A DNA stretch of 64,000 bases. Source: Deltaproteobacteria bacterium (lineage in GTDB: Bacteria; Desulfobacterota; BSN033; UBA1163). Positions 37,242 to 46,021 of the stretch are shown in pieces. The notes under the pieces are model-generated. The model was given only the letters and a program-made list of their open reading frames with translations, did not search any database and had not been told where the DNA came from. Both the position numbers and the translations under genes were made by a program. The stretch is taken from assembly GCA_020059605.1 (NCBI GenBank), contig JAGVBT010000074.1, forward strand, positions 1-64,000, read 5' to 3'. Positions within the stretch are counted from its first letter, which is position 1, and each line of letters begins with the position of its first letter.

Positions 37242-37826
37242 TCAAATAGCCTTCTTCCCTTCCCTGAAGGCATGGAGGTTCAACTGGTGGACTTTTTCGG
37301 GAAGGTGGAGAAGGAGGTTTCGCTCCCAGACCTCGTCTTCGATCTTGAAGAAATTGGAGAAAGCCCCCAGCGAGACGATATTGACGGCCCTCGCATCCCC
37401 ACACGTGATAGCGATGGCCAGACCGTCAATTATAAAGGCATTCCCTTTAAAGAATTTCTTAAATGTCCCGGCCACCTCTCCGGGGTATTTCATCTTTCCG
37501 AGGTTGACGGCGGGAGGAAACACCTCTTGAGCGTTGAGGAGGACCTTGCCCCCTTTCTTCACCCAGTTGAGATATCGCAGTCCCTCCAGAAGTTCAAATG
37601 AGATGAGAAAATCGACATCCCCGTATTTGATCAGGGGAGAGTAAACCTTCTTTCCGAACCGGAAATGAGTGGTTACGTCCCCCCCCCTCTGGGCCATTCC
37701 GTGGACTTCGCTCTTTTTTACATCATAACCGACTTCGTGAAAGACCGAACAGAGGATATCGCTGGCGAGAATCGTTCCCTGCCCGCCGACCCCCGATAAC
37801 AGAACATTGGTTACTTTCTCTTCCAT
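37242..37826 (-). CDS. iorB: indolepyruvate:ferredoxin oxidoreductase, beta subunit
   Basis: Small (gamma-type) subunit of 194 residues of the 2-oxoacid oxidoreductase that converts aryl pyruvates to aryl-acyl-CoA with ferredoxin. The family N-terminus is clear (VLLSGVGGQGTILASDIL, then SEVHGMAQRGGDVTTHFRFG). GGAGGAG lies 5 bases before the ATG at 37826; upstream residues in the open frame do not fit. It begins 10 bp after iorA. A run of nine C on the plus strand (37679-37687) falls in the conserved QRGGD codons. Confidence 0.94.
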   Translation of the reverse strand: MEEKVTNVLLSGVGGQGTILASDILCSVFHEVGYDVKKSEVHGMAQRGGDVTTHFRFGKKVYSPLIKYGDVDFLISFELLEGLRYLNWVKKGGKVLLNAQEVFPPAVNLGKMKYPGEVAGTFKKFFKGNAFIIDGLAIAITCGDARAVNIVSLGAFSNFFKIEDEVWERNLLLHLPEKVHQLNLHAFREGKKAI

Positions 37827-37836
37827 GGTCTCCTCC

Positions 37837-39651
37837 TTATGCCTTTCCGGGAACGATCGCTTCAAACTTGCAGATCTGCTGGCAAACGCCGCAACCCGGG
37901 CATTGCGAACGATTGATATAAACGATGCCTTTACGCTTGTGCCCATCCCTGGTCAAGGCCTCATCCTCTTTCACATCTCTCCAGCTGATGGCCGGGCATC
38001 CGATATCGAGGCACATCGTACAGCCCCGGCAATTCTCACTGACGACTTCGTAATACGAGTTTTCAAATTTCCTCTTCTCTCTCCGGTGAAGGATGCAGGG
38101 GCCGTTGGTCGTAATGATCACGGAGGGCTCATCCCTCTCGATCTCCTCTTTGATGACGTCCATCGTTTCGTTAATGTGATACGGGTCGACCTTCCTTACA
38201 TTCTTGACGCCAAGCGCCCTTACCAGGGACTCAAGATCAATCATATTCGTTGGCGTCCCCGTAATCGTAAAGCCCGTTCCCGGATGCTCTTGAAGGCCGG
38301 TCATCCCGGTGGTCCGGTTGTCGAGGATGATGGTCGTGGCATTCCCCTTGTTATAAACGATATCCATCAGGGGGGTGATTCCTCCGTGAAGAAAGGTGGA
38401 ATCTCCGATGACCGAGCAGACCTTCCCGAGGCCCTTCCCTTCAAGGACCTTCGTCGCGCCAAAAGCCTCCCCCACGCCCGCCCCCATGCAGACCGTGGCA
38501 TGAATCGCATTCAGAGGAGGTGCAGCGGCCAGGGTGTAACACCCGATGTCTCCGAAGACGAAAACCCCTAACTTCTTGAGGGCATAGAAAAGAGGCCGGT
38601 GCGAGCAGGCCGAGCAGAGGTTGGGGGGCCTTTTGGGAAGTTCTTCGGCTTTGATTCTCTCCGCCGGGGGTTTATATCGCTTTCCTTTGAGCGACTTTTC
38701 GATGATCTCCGGGCTGAATTCATAAACACGCGGCAAAACATCCTTCCCGTGGAAAATTTTATGACCCATTGCCCTGATCTCGGTCTCAAGGAACGGATCG
38801 AGTTCTTCGACGATGATTACCTTTTTTACCTTCTTAAAGAATTCGCCAATCATCTTTTGGGGAAGAGGCCAGACCATCCCTAATTTGAGATACGAGTATT
38901 CCGGAAAAACCTCCTTCGTATATTGGTAGGAGACGCCGCTCGTAATCACCCCGACCCGTGGATCATTGATCTCCATCACATTATACTTGAACTCATCGGC
39001 ATAGGCTTCCAACTTCCTCATCCTTTCCTCCACGATGAGGCGCCTTTCCCGGACGTAGATGGGAACCATCGTATATTTGGGCGCTTCTTTAAGGTCCAGT
39101 CCGATCGGGACGGTCGACTCCTTTCGGTCTTCCAGGATCACGGGAGAAAAGGAGTGCGAAATCCGTGTCTCGCTTCTGATGAGCGCCGGGGTATCAAACT
39201 GTTCGCTCAGGTCAAAGGCCAGCTTGGTAAAATCCTTGCACTCCTGAGAATCGGAAGGTTCGATCATCGGGACCTTTCCGAATCGCGCCCAGTGGCGGCT
39301 GTCCTGCTCATTTTGCGAACTGTGGGCATAAGGGTCATCAGCGACGAAAATCACCAGCCCGCCCTTAACGCCGGTATAAGAAAGCGTCATGAAAGGATCT
39401 GAGGCCACATTTAAACCTACATGCTTCATGCAGACCAGAGCCCTTGCGCCGGCGATCGAAGCTCCGCTTCCCACCTCGAGGGCCACCTTCTCATTTGGAG
39501 ACCACTCCGCCTGTATATCATCCTTATACAGACTGGAAATGGCAAGAAGGATTTCACTGCTTGGGGTTCCAGGATAGGCGCAAGCCACCTTAACGCCTGC
39601 TTCCCACGCTCCCCTTGCAACCGCATAATTTCCTTGAAGTATTTTATCCAT
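37837..39651 (-). CDS. iorA: indolepyruvate:ferredoxin oxidoreductase, alpha subunit
   Basis: Large TPP-dependent subunit of 604 residues, which oxidatively decarboxylates aryl pyruvates during anaerobic amino acid use, or works in reverse to make aromatic amino acids. It has the pyrimidine-binding domain (ACAYPGTPSSEI), CMKHVGLNVASDPF, and a TPP-binding domain (GDSTFLHGGITPLMD, GNATTIILDNRTTGMTG). At the C-terminus are two 4Fe-4S motifs (CRGCTMCLDIGCP and CPGCGVCQQICK). ATGs occur at 39654 and 39651; GGAGG is 2 and 5 bases away respectively, so 39651 is preferred. A promoter is visible upstream. Confidence 0.95.
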   Translation of the reverse strand: MDKILQGNYAVARGAWEAGVKVACAYPGTPSSEILLAISSLYKDDIQAEWSPNEKVALEVGSGASIAGARALVCMKHVGLNVASDPFMTLSYTGVKGGLVIFVADDPYAHSSQNEQDSRHWARFGKVPMIEPSDSQECKDFTKLAFDLSEQFDTPALIRSETRISHSFSPVILEDRKESTVPIGLDLKEAPKYTMVPIYVRERRLIVEERMRKLEAYADEFKYNVMEINDPRVGVITSGVSYQYTKEVFPEYSYLKLGMVWPLPQKMIGEFFKKVKKVIIVEELDPFLETEIRAMGHKIFHGKDVLPRVYEFSPEIIEKSLKGKRYKPPAERIKAEELPKRPPNLCSACSHRPLFYALKKLGVFVFGDIGCYTLAAAPPLNAIHATVCMGAGVGEAFGATKVLEGKGLGKVCSVIGDSTFLHGGITPLMDIVYNKGNATTIILDNRTTGMTGLQEHPGTGFTITGTPTNMIDLESLVRALGVKNVRKVDPYHINETMDVIKEEIERDEPSVIITTNGPCILHRREKRKFENSYYEVVSENCRGCTMCLDIGCPAISWRDVKEDEALTRDGHKRKGIVYINRSQCPGCGVCQQICKFEAIVPGKA

Positions 39652-39686
39652 CATTACCTCCAGAGTTGAATAGTTCATCCAGTCGG

Positions 39687-39726
39687 CCCCGTTAGCCATA
39701 ACGCCTTGCTGTTATTTCTAACGGGG
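39687..39726. repeat. inverted repeat, CCCCGTTAG family
   Basis: Perfect 9-base arms, CCCCGTTAG (39687-39695) and CTAACGGGG (39718-39726), lie in the leader region of iorA, with an inner CATAAC/GTTAT pair. The resulting hairpin would be in the iorA transcript. Related loci are 23613-23679 and 53848-53947. Confidence 0.7.
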
Positions 39727-39748
39727 TTTTCATGTAATTTTTATCACA

Positions 39749-39776
39749 AATTTACTGAAATAATAATATTTGTCAA
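39749..39776 (-). promoter_or_regulatory. putative sigma-70 promoter of iorAB
   Basis: On the minus strand a perfect TTGACA (39771-39776) is followed after 16 bases by TAAATT (39749-39754). The leader to iorA is about 90 bases and contains the CCCCGTTAG hairpin. Confidence 0.5.
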
Positions 39777-40033
39777 GTGAAATATTTAACTTGCTGTAAT
39801 CTTTCAGAAATATCGAGGCGCTATTGACTCAAAAGGGTTGGCAGGTTCACCCTTCAAAACCCTGAATAGCGGTCATGTGAGTCATGTCAATCGACCTTCT
39901 TGTCGTTTGAATCGTGATTTTCCGAAGAGGGCCTGAGCAGTTCAACGGATTGAGGTTTCGCTTCAAGGTTTTCTCGGAAGAACCTCCCAACCCTGTTCTC
40001 TTTCGTTAACTGAGAGATTAAAAATGAATGTTA
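39777..40033. other. intergenic, no gene recognised
   Basis: This stretch follows the iorA promoter and lies downstream of the TPR gene. I see no ribosome site with an open frame, no tRNA and no strong terminator. Confidence 0.5.
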
Positions 40034-40735
40034 TCATTTCTCCAAAACAGATATTTTCCTGAGAACGAAATGATTCGATGACGATTTTGGAGAGACATTT
40101 AAAAAAGTCCTGTAATTCTCAAGGGCTTTATCGTTTTTACCGAGATTCTCGTAACACCTCGCCAGGTTTAAATGGGCGCCCGCCCAATAATAACTTTCCC
40201 CCCATCTGATAATCTTCTGATAAATTTCCGCCGCCTTTTCATAATCTTTTTTTCCCTCATGTGCATATCCCAGGCTCTCAAGAGCGAACAGCTGATAAAG
40301 CCTCTCTTTGCCCGCCTTTTTTAGAAAGGCTTCGCAAGCCTGAATGGCCTCATCCAATTCGCCCAGGCGGAGATGAATGGCTCCTTTATAAATTAAGGAA
40401 ATCCTTCCCGAAGACGTCCGTGGATAGGCTTGGGCGATCGTTTCAAATTCTTCCAGCGCCTTTTTATACTCGACCGGAGAACCTTCACGGTAGGGAGCAT
40501 TGACCGTCGAATAGATCTCAAGGGCTGCAATAAACTTCTGACTTGCCGCCTCCTCTCTTCTTTCATCCCACATGCGAAATAAAAAAAAGGACAAGAAAAG
40601 CAGAAGGACGAGTGCGGCGGCGGCAGCAATTTTTTTAATATGCCGGTTGACCATGAAAAAGGACCTTTCCGTAAATGTGAGGAATTCATCCGGTTGTTTT
40701 AACTTCTTTTTCGTGATCTTTTTCTGCACCTTCAT
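40034..40735 (-). CDS. YfgM-like membrane-anchored TPR protein
   Basis: Protein of 233 residues with a basic cytoplasmic N-terminus, one transmembrane segment (about 37-53, AAAAALVLLLFLSFFLF) and a periplasmic TPR domain (about 85-215). The repeats read LIYKGAIHLRLGELDEAIQ and AHLNLARCYENLGKNDKALE. The layout matches YfgM/TPR_21 proteins, which act near the Sec translocon or in envelope stress. AAAGGGG precedes the ATG by 6 bases. No neighbour indicates its role. Confidence 0.78.
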   Translation of the reverse strand: MKVQKKITKKKLKQPDEFLTFTERSFFMVNRHIKKIAAAAALVLLLFLSFFLFRMWDERREEAASQKFIAALEIYSTVNAPYREGSPVEYKKALEEFETIAQAYPRTSSGRISLIYKGAIHLRLGELDEAIQACEAFLKKAGKERLYQLFALESLGYAHEGKKDYEKAAEIYQKIIRWGESYYWAGAHLNLARCYENLGKNDKALENYRTFLNVSPKSSSNHFVLRKISVLEK

Positions 40736-40768
40736 GATGGACCCCTTTCTAAAATTTTAAGGGTTTTG

Positions 40769-40883
40769 CCTAACGGCAACGGGAACGATGCCCGTATCGT
40801 CTGTAAAAGACTACGGCTGTCGTGTTTAATCCTTTTAAACTTAGCCGTTACCGAACGACGAAACGGGCTTCGTAGCCGTAACC
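40769..40883. repeat. imperfect palindrome, ACGAAGCCCGT family
   Basis: The left arm (40769-40800; TAACGGC, ACGATGCCCGTATCGT) pairs imperfectly with the right arm (40852-40883). The right arm shares 19 of 21 bases with 59706-59726, so the two are copies of one dispersed repeat. It fills the gap between selB and the TPR gene. Confidence 0.7.
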
Positions 40884-40904
40884 ATGACCTTGGCCCGTTA
40901 GTAT

Positions 40905-42824
40905 TCAACTCTCTTTGCCGGCCCTTAAAACTCTCTTATCTCCTAACCGGAGGGTAACCTTGATCTGATCAAAATATTCGATCAGAGGGATGGCATACTT
41001 CCGGGAGATCCCGGTCATCTCCTTGAATTGAGGAGTCGTGATCTCCTTGTTCTTTTTTAAAAAGTGGATCAGATTCTCCTTCAATTTTTCAAAAGCCGCC
41101 CGGTGAAAAAAGATTCCGCCCTTGATCTTCACAAGCGTCCCCTCATGGACAAGGTGCTCAAAGATCGCCTGAATCCCCTCCTCCTTCTCGGACCAGGCCT
41201 CGGACAGCTCCCTGAAAGAGGGGGGCTGGAGGCCTCCGTTCAGAATCGCTTCTTCCACTTTTTTAACCAGCCCTTTTTCGTCTGAGGAAGATACCCGGTG
41301 TTCCGGCAATCTTAATTTATCTTTTTCCAGAACGATCTTTCCTGACTGAATGAGATCATTGATCAGAATTTGGAAAAGCTTGATATCCGCATCTGCCGGA
41401 AGCTTTGTCCTCAATTCCTCCTTGGCCAGCCCCGACTTCATCGGACACTTTCCATGGAATTCCTTCAATTGATCCAGCACCGTCTCCTTCAGTTCCCGGT
41501 ATTGAGACAGATCGACAACTTTAAGCTTCTCCGGATCGATCAGGAGAAGGTCTCCCTTCTCAACCCTCTCCCTGAGAATCGCCTGGACCTCGTGGGGGGA
41601 CAGCGCGACCCGTTTCAAGAGGTCTTCCAGAACCATTCCTCCTATGCCTGAGCGAAGGATATGTTGATGCAGGGCTTCCTCTCCCGTTCCGTCTCTGAGG
41701 AGGGTTAATTCAGAGACGACTGCCTGTGAAAACCGTTTGCGCCTTTCGGGGTGGGTATCCAGGACCACCCCTCCCCCGCAGGTCTGAATCACCGACGACC
41801 CCCGGATCACAAACCGGTCCTGAGGCAAAGCCACGACCGGCCGGTCCAACCTCAACTGAACGAACCCTCCTTCTCCCGGAGAAAGTTCCTCCCGATCGAG
41901 CAGGTAGATCGACGCGGTGGCAAGATTTGTCCCGATATGGAATCTCTGAATTGTTCTATTTCTGAGCGGTCTCGCGGCGCCGGGTAAATACTCCAGATAG
42001 GCGTCGATCATTTTTGTCGGGGTAAGGGTATGGGGCCGGGTAATCACATCCCCCCTGTTGATCTGGGCACTTTCAACCCCCTGGATATTGATGGCCGCCC
42101 GCTGTCCGGCCTCGGCCATCTCCACCGACTGGTTATGGACCTGTATATTTCTGATCTTTCCTTCCCTTCCGGAAGGAAGAACCTCCACGGTCTCCCCGAG
42201 CGTAATTCTTCCCGAAACGACCGTGCCAGTCACCACCGAGCCAAACCCTTTGATAATGAAAACCCTGTCGACAGGCAGCCGGAAAAGACCCTCGGAGGAC
42301 CTCTCTTCCACCTCTTTCGAAAGATCGTCAAGGACCGAAAGCAATTCCGGAATACCCTGGCCTGTGGTGGAAGAAACGGTCAATATCGGGGCATCCTTTA
42401 AAAAGGTGTGCTTGACCGCATCGGTCACTTCCTCCTCCACCAGCTCAAGGAGTTCCAACTCGACCAGGTCGACCTTAGTGAGGATGATCAATCCGTTTTT
42501 GACCCTCAGGATCGTGCAAATATCAAGATGTTCCCTGGTCTGCGGCATTACCCCCTCATCGGCAGCAATAACGAGGGCGACCAGGTCAATCCCCCAGGCT
42601 CCGGCCACCATATGTTTCACAAATCGTTCATGACCCGGCACATCGACGATACCCAGGCGTATTCCGCTCGGAAGGTCCAGAAAGGTGAACCCCAGCTCAA
42701 TCGTAATTCCTCTTTCTTTCTCCTCCTTCAACCGGTCGGTATCCACCCCGGTAAGGGCTTTGACAAGGGAAGTCTTTCCATGGTCGATATGCCCTGCGGT
42801 GCCCAGGACAACATGCTTCATCAT
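40905..42824 (-). CDS. selB: selenocysteine-specific elongation factor SelB
   Basis: GTPase of 639 residues that delivers Sec-tRNA to in-frame UGA codons by binding the SECIS hairpin. The G domain has [40 protein letters not shown] and LTKVDLV. EF-Tu-like domains 2 and 3 follow ([19 protein letters not shown]). The C-terminal half (about 380-639) contains the winged-helix repeats that bind SECIS RNA. ATGs at 42824 and 42821 share one ribosome site (AGGTG). No selA, selC or selD is in the window, and no in-frame UGA gene was recognised. Confidence 0.95.
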   Translation of the reverse strand: MMKHVVLGTAGHIDHGKTSLVKALTGVDTDRLKEEKERGITIELGFTFLDLPSGIRLGIVDVPGHERFVKHMVAGAWGIDLVALVIAADEGVMPQTREHLDICTILRVKNGLIILTKVDLVELELLELVEEEVTDAVKHTFLKDAPILTVSSTTGQGIPELLSVLDDLSKEVEERSSEGLFRLPVDRVFIIKGFGSVVTGTVVSGRITLGETVEVLPSGREGKIRNIQVHNQSVEMAEAGQRAAINIQGVESAQINRGDVITRPHTLTPTKMIDAYLEYLPGAARPLRNRTIQRFHIGTNLATASIYLLDREELSPGEGGFVQLRLDRPVVALPQDRFVIRGSSVIQTCGGGVVLDTHPERRKRFSQAVVSELTLLRDGTGEEALHQHILRSGIGGMVLEDLLKRVALSPHEVQAILRERVEKGDLLLIDPEKLKVVDLSQYRELKETVLDQLKEFHGKCPMKSGLAKEELRTKLPADADIKLFQILINDLIQSGKIVLEKDKLRLPEHRVSSSDEKGLVKKVEEAILNGGLQPPSFRELSEAWSEKEEGIQAIFEHLVHEGTLVKIKGGIFFHRAAFEKLKENLIHFLKKNKEITTPQFKEMTGISRKYAIPLIEYFDQIKVTLRLGDKRVLRAGKES

Positions 42825-43418
42825 CTATCACCTTATTGTTCTTGCCTAAACGATAACAAAAAGCCCACTCTCTTTCAACCCCGTCATTCGAACTCCCCTC
42901 CGCCACAAACCCTATCTCGGTCTTTCCAGAAGAGGAGTCAACCCCGTGAGAAATTTTTCTACTTTCTAACAGTAAGGCCCACATGGGGCCAGCAGCGGGG
43001 CTTTCGAACGGGGCAAAGGAATGGGTTGATTTTCCGGCTCTCCGGGAGAGAAGAGTCATCTCTCATCGGTGTTACCTGTGTTAGCGACGAAGATAGCAGG
43101 CAATCATTTTAAAATCAAGCCGAAGAAAGGGATGCGCCCCTGGAAGCCAAGAAAATCAAGGGCCGGAGAATGACGGCATAAGGATGTGTAAATCTTGTTG
43201 AAAAAAAATTTTTTTTTCTCTCAACCCCTTCATTTCATTGAAAAAAAAGGAGGCAGCCAATGGGGTCATTAAAATAATACTTTTATTTCAACGAGTTACA
43301 TCGTTTTTCCTCTGTTAAATAAAAATACAATAAATTGGGATATTTTTCTTGCCTTATCGGCTGCCAATGTTCATAACCTGTTTAAATATCTACCCTGAGG
43401 AACGCCGTTGTCTCTCTA
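42825..43418. other. long intergenic region upstream of selB
   Basis: About 590 bp without a convincing gene. I looked for selC (tRNA-Sec) because it often neighbours selB and found no tRNA arms. The stretch 43195-43418 is strongly AT-rich with A and T runs. Arms GGCAGCC and GGCTGCC, about 100 bases apart, are followed on the minus strand by TCC and eight T. A structured RNA is possible but unsupported. An open frame at 42697-43059 overlaps selB on the same strand and looks spurious. Confidence 0.4.
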
Positions 43419-43467
43419 TTTTAGATTAAAAAAAGGGGAGTCCTCCTCCCCTTTTTTTAATCTAAAA
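43419..43467. terminator. bidirectional rho-independent terminator
   Basis: A perfect 22-base palindrome (43419-43440 and 43446-43467) with a 5-base loop. The core GGGGAG/CTCCCC is followed by seven T on either strand. It is about 160 bp downstream of the HU gene on the minus strand; on the plus strand it would end any transcript from the selB gap. Confidence 0.85.
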
Positions 43468-43472
43468 AGTAT

Positions 43473-43607
43473 TGATGATCTCGTAAAAAGTCAAAAAACA
43501 AGAAAGATGTCATGCTGAACTTGTTTCAGCATCCAACAGTTTCAAGAACTTACGAGACCCTGAAACGAGTTCAGGGTGACAGGTCGGGACTTTTTACGAG
43601 ACCATCA
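43473..43607. mobile_element. MITE-like element with TCTCGTAAAAAGTC ends
   Basis: A 135-bp element with 20-base terminal inverted repeats matching at 19 of 20 positions: TGATGATCTCGTAAAAAGTC (43473-43492) and the complement of 43588-43607. Inside are CATGCTGAACTTGTTTCAGC and CTGAAACGAGTTCAGGGTGA, an internal imperfect palindrome. It encodes no protein. It lies between the HU stop and the terminator. Confidence 0.8.
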
Positions 43608-43625
43608 GTATTGTAATTTTTAAGA

Positions 43626-43898
43626 TTACTTTACTGCGCTTTTCAAAACGCTCCCTGCCTTAAATCTTGCCACTTTTGCTGCAGGAATCTTAATCTCCTT
43701 CCCGGTTTGAGGATTCCTCCCTATCCTCGCCTTCCGTTTGGTCACAGAAAAAGTCCCAAACCCTGGAAGGGTTAACCTGTCTCCCTTTTTCAAAGCCTTT
43801 GTCACCGCCCCCGTAAACGCATTTAGGGATTTCCCGGCGGCCGCTTTAGAGATTTTTGCCTCTTTCCCAATCGCCGCAATCAATTCCGCCTTGGTCAT
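43626..43898 (-). CDS. hup: DNA-binding protein HU
   Basis: Histone-like nucleoid protein of 90 residues, the family's exact length. It begins MTKAELIAAIGKEAKISKAA, has GDRLTLPGFGTFSV in the core and the DNA-binding arm around RKARIGRNPQTGKEIKIPA with the conserved Pro. AGGAGGTGATTTAA precedes the ATG. A promoter lies just upstream (43952-43981), so it is expressed on its own. Confidence 0.97.
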   Translation of the reverse strand: MTKAELIAAIGKEAKISKAAAGKSLNAFTGAVTKALKKGDRLTLPGFGTFSVTKRKARIGRNPQTGKEIKIPAAKVARFKAGSVLKSAVK

Positions 43899-43951
43899 TT
43901 AAATCACCTCCTCTTTCCTTGCTTATTTTTTGCCGATTCAAAATGATGCCC

Positions 43952-43981
43952 ATCATAAATCACCCGTATTTTAAAAGTCAA
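43952..43981 (-). promoter_or_regulatory. putative sigma-70 promoter of the HU gene
   Basis: On the minus strand TTGACT (43976-43981) and TATGAT (43952-43957) are 18 bases apart, between the HD gene stop and the HU ribosome site. Confidence 0.5.
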
Positions 43982-43988
43982 GCTTTTT

Positions 43989-44609
43989 TTATTTAAAATC
44001 CTTTTCTCTTTTTACGTCCGATGAGAGCATGTAACATTCTCCGCTATCCCTTCCATGCCCGTCCTCCGTTTCAGGTAAAAGTCTTTCAAGAAGATCGGGA
44101 TCGATCCCAAGGACGGAAAAAATCCTTCTCTCAATCTTCAGGGTGACCTCTCTCAACTCTTCCAATAATTCAAGGGCCCTCTCCCCTTTTCCATATCGTC
44201 TCTTGAGGTCTTCGAATCTTTCCTCAAGAGAGACGATCCGGTCATGCCGGACCCGTTTGTCGGCATAATTGACCACTTCTTCTTCCGATATCCGGAAGGA
44301 ATCTGTTTTGTTTGATATCCGGATATGCTCCCCGATCACCTGCCCCACCCTTTCATAGCCGATCTCTCTTAAGAGCCTCGATCCTGTCAGGGCATGGTCC
44401 GCTTTCGTCCTGAGACATTCCGTCTTGGTCAGGTCATGAAGCAGAGCGGCAGCTTCCACCAGGGCAAGATCGATCTTCTCTCCCTTCCGGTTTAACTCCG
44501 AGGAAAGAACGAGGGCCACCCTTGCCACTTCGATGCTATGATCCATGATATGCTCAAGCATCCCGTAACGGAACATCAGCCTTAAACAGTCTTCTCGTGT
44601 CGGAATCAT
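43989..44609 (-). CDS. HD-domain phosphohydrolase
   Basis: Protein of 206 residues with an HD domain (about 18-125): HSIEVARVAL, the metal pair ALLHDLTKTEC, and HALTGSRLLREIG. It continues with EHIRISNKT and NYADKRVRHDRIVSLEERF, a layout seen in small HDIG hydrolases. The substrate is unknown. Its ATG overlaps the rmuC stop (ATGA), so the two are co-translated. The C-terminal tail is charged and not recognised. Confidence 0.88.
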   Translation of the reverse strand: MIPTREDCLRLMFRYGMLEHIMDHSIEVARVALVLSSELNRKGEKIDLALVEAAALLHDLTKTECLRTKADHALTGSRLLREIGYERVGQVIGEHIRISNKTDSFRISEEEVVNYADKRVRHDRIVSLEERFEDLKRRYGKGERALELLEELREVTLKIERRIFSVLGIDPDLLERLLPETEDGHGRDSGECYMLSSDVKREKDFK

Positions 44610-45748
44610 TCCATCTTCCCATTCTTTGATTCATTTCCTCCAGGCAAAGGAAGGGCGGGCGGACTTTCAATCTGTTCGAGTTTAAGCCCGAATTTGTCCA
44701 GACGCCTCCTCGCCTCCTCGTATTTATTCCACGCATTGGTAATATGTTTCCCGACCAGCTGGAAGTCGCCCTGGAAGGCGTCTAATTCCTTATTCAGGCC
44801 CGAAAGCGAATCCAGTATTTTATGGGCATCCTTTTCGATCTTCAACCCTCTTAGGCCCAGGACGATCACCTGGAGGTAGGCAAAGAAAGAATTGGGCGAG
44901 ACAGGGATCACCTTCTTTTTCAGCGCATAATTCAAAACTCCTTTCTCCTCGCCGAATGCTTCGTCCTTGGTAATCGTCTCATAATAAACGTTTTCGGCCG
45001 GGATATAGAGCAGGGCAAAATCGTAAGTCCCTTCCTGGGGCAGAATGTATTTGTTTGCGATATCATCAATATGCTTTTTCACATCTTTTGAAAAGGTCTT
45101 CTGGTAAGCCTTCTTCTCGTCTTCGGTTTTGCATTCCACGATCCTCTTGAAATTATCGAGCGGAAACTTGGAATCGATGGGAACCAGCCTCTCTCCCAGT
45201 TTCACCACGGCGTCCACCCTCTCCCCGCTGGAAAACGGGTATTGGAGGGTGAAAAATTCAGGGGGGAGAATCTGGGAGAGTAGTTCCCCCAGAAACTGCT
45301 CTCCCAATCCGCCTCTCAATTTCGGAGGCTGAAGAATCTCCTGGAGCGAGGCGATGTCCTTCCCAACCTCAAAGATCCTCTTGCTCGCTTCCGAGAGCTC
45401 CCCGATATTCCTCTGGACATCCCCGATCACCCTTGCGGCGTTATCCAGCCGCTTGCTGATCTCTCCGCTGGAGGACTGAAGCTGCCGGTTGACCTGATCC
45501 GTCATCCCCCTGAGCTGTGCATTGATGGCATCCTGTTGTTGGGTCATCTGAGAAATATTTTTCGAAAGGCCGTCATTCATCTGCTCTCTTAGCTTCTCCA
45601 TCTGCTGCTGGAGCAAGGCCCAGACGACCTGGGAAGACGGGTCTTTCCGAATCTCATCGGTGATCTTCCTCCACCGGTGCTCCGTGAGGAAAAAGAAAAA
45701 GAGCACCAGGACAATGATCACTCCCGAGAGAATATAAAATCCTTCCAT
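44606..45748 (-). CDS. rmuC: DNA recombination protein RmuC
   Basis: RmuC homologue of 380 residues, linked genetically to limiting DNA inversion and carrying a nuclease-like core. It has an N-terminal membrane anchor (YILSGVIIVLVLFFFFLT), a long coiled coil (about 30-135), and the core with LRGGLGEQFLGELLSQILP, VDAVVKLGERLVPIDSKFPLDNF and YDFALLYIPAENVYYE. The DSKFP motif is the family's candidate active site. It overlaps the HD gene by 4 bp. Confidence 0.94.
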   Translation of the reverse strand: MEGFYILSGVIIVLVLFFFFLTEHRWRKITDEIRKDPSSQVVWALLQQQMEKLREQMNDGLSKNISQMTQQQDAINAQLRGMTDQVNRQLQSSSGEISKRLDNAARVIGDVQRNIGELSEASKRIFEVGKDIASLQEILQPPKLRGGLGEQFLGELLSQILPPEFFTLQYPFSSGERVDAVVKLGERLVPIDSKFPLDNFKRIVECKTEDEKKAYQKTFSKDVKKHIDDIANKYILPQEGTYDFALLYIPAENVYYETITKDEAFGEEKGVLNYALKKKVIPVSPNSFFAYLQVIVLGLRGLKIEKDAHKILDSLSGLNKELDAFQGDFQLVGKHITNAWNKYEEARRRLDKFGLKLEQIESPPALPLPGGNESKNGKME

Positions 45749-45923
45749 GATTATTCCTCAACCATCGTACAGAATCATACCGAGTTAGAGTTCCCCTGTC
45801 AAATCGATCTCTCTCTTGTTACGGAATGTTCTGTCCTCATGTCCTTATTCTCCTTAAGGACAGGGGAGTCTTCGTCTGGCAATTTTATCCATTTATGGGT
45901 CGAAAAATCAACGGGGATTTTTA

Positions 45924-45961
45924 TTCTCAGGAAACACTTTCTCAGGAACTTTCTCAGGAAA
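45924..45961. repeat. short direct repeats upstream of threonine aldolase
   Basis: CTCAGGAA occurs three times (starting at about 45926, 45941 and 45953). The 273-bp gap 45749-46021 also has a small hairpin TGTCCTTA/TAAGGACA. I find no other feature there. Confidence 0.5.
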
Positions 45962-46021
45962 CCTTGACACTCCAATGTTTAAATTGTATTTTAACGAAAA
46001 AACAGCCCTCGGAGATGAAAG

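Noticed and set aside
42697-43059. 120-codon minus-strand frame overlapping the selB start
   Set aside because: It overlaps the selB GTPase domain in another frame; no ribosome site and no protein-like pattern.
42825-43625. possible selC (tRNA-Sec) next to selB
   Set aside because: No acceptor, anticodon or T-arm pairing could be traced on either strand.
45924-45961. possible CRISPR-like direct repeats
   Set aside because: Units are only 8-12 bases, irregularly spaced, without spacers.
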